Notes under the pieces: generated by a model
Told to the model about the DNA's origin: nothing
Databases searched by the model: none
Seen by the model: the letters and a program-made list of their open reading frames with translations, nothing else
Assembly (NCBI GenBank): GCA_021738105.1
Contig: JAIPCS010000160.1
Coordinates: 1 to 7,699, forward strand
Direction of reading: 5' to 3'
Source: Sulfuritalea sp.
GTDB taxonomy: Bacteria; Pseudomonadota; Gammaproteobacteria; Burkholderiales; Rhodocyclaceae
DNA length: 7,699 nucleotides
Shown: positions 6,701 through 7,699 of the stretch, one piece after another
Numbering within the stretch: the stretch's first letter is position 1
How the letters are laid out: each line of letters opens with the position of its first letter
Translations under genes and position numbers: made by a program

Positions 6701-7699
6701 CGCTACTGGAGCGTCTGTCGTTGGCGCCTCGGATGTCAGCGCTTCAGGTTCCGGTATTTCGAGAGCTGGCGCTTCGAGAGTTGGTGTTTCGGGTTCCGGC
6801 GTTTCGAGCGTCGGTACTTCAAAAGTCGGCGCTGGTACCACGGCGACATCAGCCTCGGCGTCCTCGGCGCCACCCAATTGGCGGCACAGCCGGGCCAGTT
6901 CCAAGTCATCAAACTGGCTGCTACCGCCCGTTTCGAGTTGTTTTACCCAAGCCAGGAAAACACCGGCAGCCAGGTCGAGCATTTCCAGCAGTTCGGGTGT
7001 CGCGGCGCGTACCTCGTGCAGCCAGCCATTCATGACTTGTTCCACCGCCCAAGCTGCTTCCCCAAGGTGGGTGAGGCCTACCATGCGACCGCTGCCCTTC
7101 AGTGTGTGAAAACTGCGGCGCAGAGTGACGAGCGAAGCCTGATCTCCCGGTGTGGCGTGAACCAGCGGAAGCGTTTCGTTGATGGTCGCGAGTACTTCGT
7201 TGGCTTCTTCAAGAAATATCGACAGGAGCTCTGCATCCAGATCTTCCTGGCTGGCCTCTACCAGTCGCGAGGCTTCAGCCGACGGCGCAGGTGTTTCGAT
7301 GGGCTTGGGCGACGAGGCGGCTTCAGACTCTGTCGGGGTCTCGAAGCCTTCAACTTCAAACTGAGGGAGCGAGTCTTCAGCCAGATCCTCCGGCTCGAGC
7401 GCGAGGGTCGCTTCGTCAGCGACAACGGCCTCTTCGGCACTCTCCTTTGTTGTCGTCGGGACAGGCGCGGGCAATTCTGTCTCTATGATCGTTTCGACGG
7501 TCTCAGCTTCTTGATCCGGTTCAATGACCGGCTTTGGCGCGGCGGGTGGCTCAAGAATGGCATCAATGTCGGCGCTACCACCCTGCAATTGCGCGGCGAA
7601 AAAGCCCAGTGCGGAAAGCTTTCTAGCAACCTCTTCGAAGTCTCCCGCCTGTGCGACAAAACCGGGCTCCGCGAAATGCTCGATGGCTTGTGCGCATTC
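3731..7699 (-). CDS. chpA: ChpA/PilL-type hybrid chemotaxis kinase (CheA-like, multi-HPt, C-terminal receiver), 5' partial
   Basis: The frame is open to the right edge with no stop, so the true start lies outside. The TTG at 7588 is only an internal Leu codon; 37 further codons precede it. Numbering from that TTG, the domains are: acidic Pro/Glu linker (12-112); HPt with His161 in SFHTLKGSGRMVG; pentapeptide linker (256-315); altered HPt with His385 (about 346-462); acidic linker (463-525); canonical HPt with His575 in ALHTLKGSARMAG; CheA dimerisation helices (about 686-835); HATPase with Asn878 in the N box, DDGAG at 918-922, GFSTAE at 957-962 and GRGVGMD at 969-975; CheW-like domain (about 1006-1140); and receiver (1166-1283) with Asp1171/Asp1172, phosphoacceptor Asp1215, Thr1245 and Lys1267. 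All catalytic boxes look intact. Known ChpA/PilL proteins are much longer than ordinary CheA, carry several HPt domains and control type IV pilus twitching motility below the PilJ receptor. The missing N-terminus probably holds more HPt or FimL-like domains. The pilG-pilH-pilI-pilJ genes expected upstream are not visible, and no chpB or chpC follows. Confidence 0.93.
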   Translation of the reverse strand, partial: ECAQAIEHFAEPGFVAQAGDFEEVARKLSALGFFAAQLQGGSADIDAILEPPAAPKPVIEPDQEAETVETIIETELPAPVPTTTKESAEEAVVADEATLALEPEDLAEDSLPQFEVEGFETPTESEAASSPKPIETPAPSAEASRLVEASQEDLDAELLSIFLEEANEVLATINETLPLVHATPGDQASLVTLRRSFHTLKGSGRMVGLTHLGEAAWAVEQVMNGWLHEVRAATPELLEMLDLAAGVFLAWVKQLETGGSSQFDDLELARLCRQLGGAEDAEADVAVVPAPTFEVPTLETPEPETPTLEAPALEIPEPEALTSEAPTTDAPVADAPVSEEPAPEEPVPEAEEEIQEDAVASVSPSAEVVSFPAPPSIRVGEVEVPPSIYNLYLEETREHIATLQANLGLEEVPGNDVIRAAHTTASISAAAGFAPISGLARALEDVLVRYSLLDACPTDDQRFVFARCAGALEGMLGAIAERRMPQDEAELTAELNAMKPAEIIETSPESFDDEPVVQESAKASPEQKDEETAEAASDEEIEAAKSSDVPEININVTDRRTARIEDEIDLQILPLFLEESVDLMREVGSALREWRADPGNTDIPRTLQRALHTLKGSARMAGAMGCGELLHSMEDRIDQATSMNLVQPKTFDGLEISYDRAAMLIENLRNPPARQDPADARPLEVPVASVVSDAVAETGHEREQQVSAAANTAAKSIALAQKAQLRVRADLVDQLVNEAGEVAIARGRIEGELLTLKISLLDLTENVIRLRKQLREVEIQAESQMQSQQALASERAQEFDPLEFDRFTRFQEVSRMMAESVNDVATVQQTLMRSLDLANAAVAAQARLNRELSQRLMGVRMVPFESLAERLHRVVRQAAKDSGKRCNLDIRHGQTELDRSVLDKMAGPLEHMLRNSVAHGLESTTARVAAGKEAIGQITVSLAQEGNEIVIIINDDGAGLDFDRIRQRGLERGLINANENTDEATLSRLILQPGFSTAEVVTALAGRGVGMDVVESEAASLGGRVEIKSITGSGTTFRIYLPLTLSVTQAVLVTYGNRSYAIPSSMIEQATEQKPEAAASLRSAGSTEWLGHAYPYRYLGTLLGDNDTLPPPARRHWILLIKGGTERVALEVDSLSRNQEIVVKAVGPQLARVRGLSGATVLGNGEVALIINPVALASRATDRASTPASEAAAPIEVKAAAASVMVVDDSLTVRKIGGRLLARHGYHVLTAKDGVDALEQLSDEIPDVMLLDIEMPRMDGFDLARNIRGDERLKHIPIIMITSRTADKHRQHAAEIGVDHYLGKPYDEDELLTCIRECIGKK
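6644..6823 (-). repeat. Twelve-unit 15-bp coding repeat, pentapeptide linker in the ChpA-like kinase
   Basis: Residues 256-315 (counted from the TTG at 7588) divide without gaps into twelve five-residue units: FEVPT, LETPE, PETPT, LEAPA, LEIPE, PEALT, SEAPT, TDAPV, ADAPV, SEEPA, PEEPV, PEAEE. The pattern is x-(E/D)-x-P-x with Glu or Asp always second and Pro fourth in ten of the twelve units. On the DNA this is an imperfect 15-bp tandem repeat, with recurring TTCGAG-type blocks around 6758-6812. It probably forms an extended, acidic, flexible tether between the first two HPt domains in view, and may change length by slippage. Confidence 0.75.

Overview
This window comes from a moderately GC-rich proteobacterial chromosome. 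It carries four protein genes, and no mobile element, RNA gene or CRISPR array is visible. The strongest taxonomic clue is the large minus-strand gene on the right. It encodes a multi-HPt CheA-type kinase with its own receiver domain, the ChpA/PilL architecture of type IV pilus chemosensory (Pil-Chp) systems. That architecture is typical of Gammaproteobacteria such as Pseudomonas and Xanthomonadales. A xanthomonad-like or related gammaproteobacterium is my best guess, but the sequence alone does not settle it.

Layout from left to right. A hairpin at 2-20 lies just past the end of an old yellow enzyme-family flavin ene-reductase (58-1146, minus). A 188-base divergent intergenic region follows. 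It holds two short dyad symmetries and three TTTGCT motifs spaced exactly 40 bp apart. Next is a plus-strand membrane sensor (1335-3170): signal peptide, periplasmic 7TMR-DISM sensing domain, seven transmembrane helices, coiled coil, and a GGDEF domain whose active-site residues have decayed while the RxxD c-di-GMP-binding site is intact. It ends tail to tail, with a 4-base overlap, against a small minus-strand VOC-superfamily protein (3167-3652) resembling methylmalonyl-CoA epimerase. From 3731 to the right edge runs the ChpA-like hybrid kinase, whose 5' end lies outside the window.

How the genes may work together. The ChpA-like protein should act at the inner membrane under a PilJ-type chemoreceptor, controlling pilus-driven twitching through response regulators that are not in this window. 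The sensor gene three hundred or so bases downstream on the opposite strand looks like a c-di-GMP receptor rather than a cyclase. Since c-di-GMP also controls type IV pili, a functional link is conceivable but unproven. The ene-reductase and the VOC protein are probably metabolic or detoxification enzymes with no evident tie to pili. The VOC gene lies 78 bases downstream of the kinase on the same strand and could be co-transcribed with it.

No clearly new system is visible. The items most worth a second look are the degenerate GGDEF domain with a conserved I-site, the altered second HPt domain and the twelve-unit pentapeptide linker in the kinase, and the symmetric motifs in the divergent promoter region.
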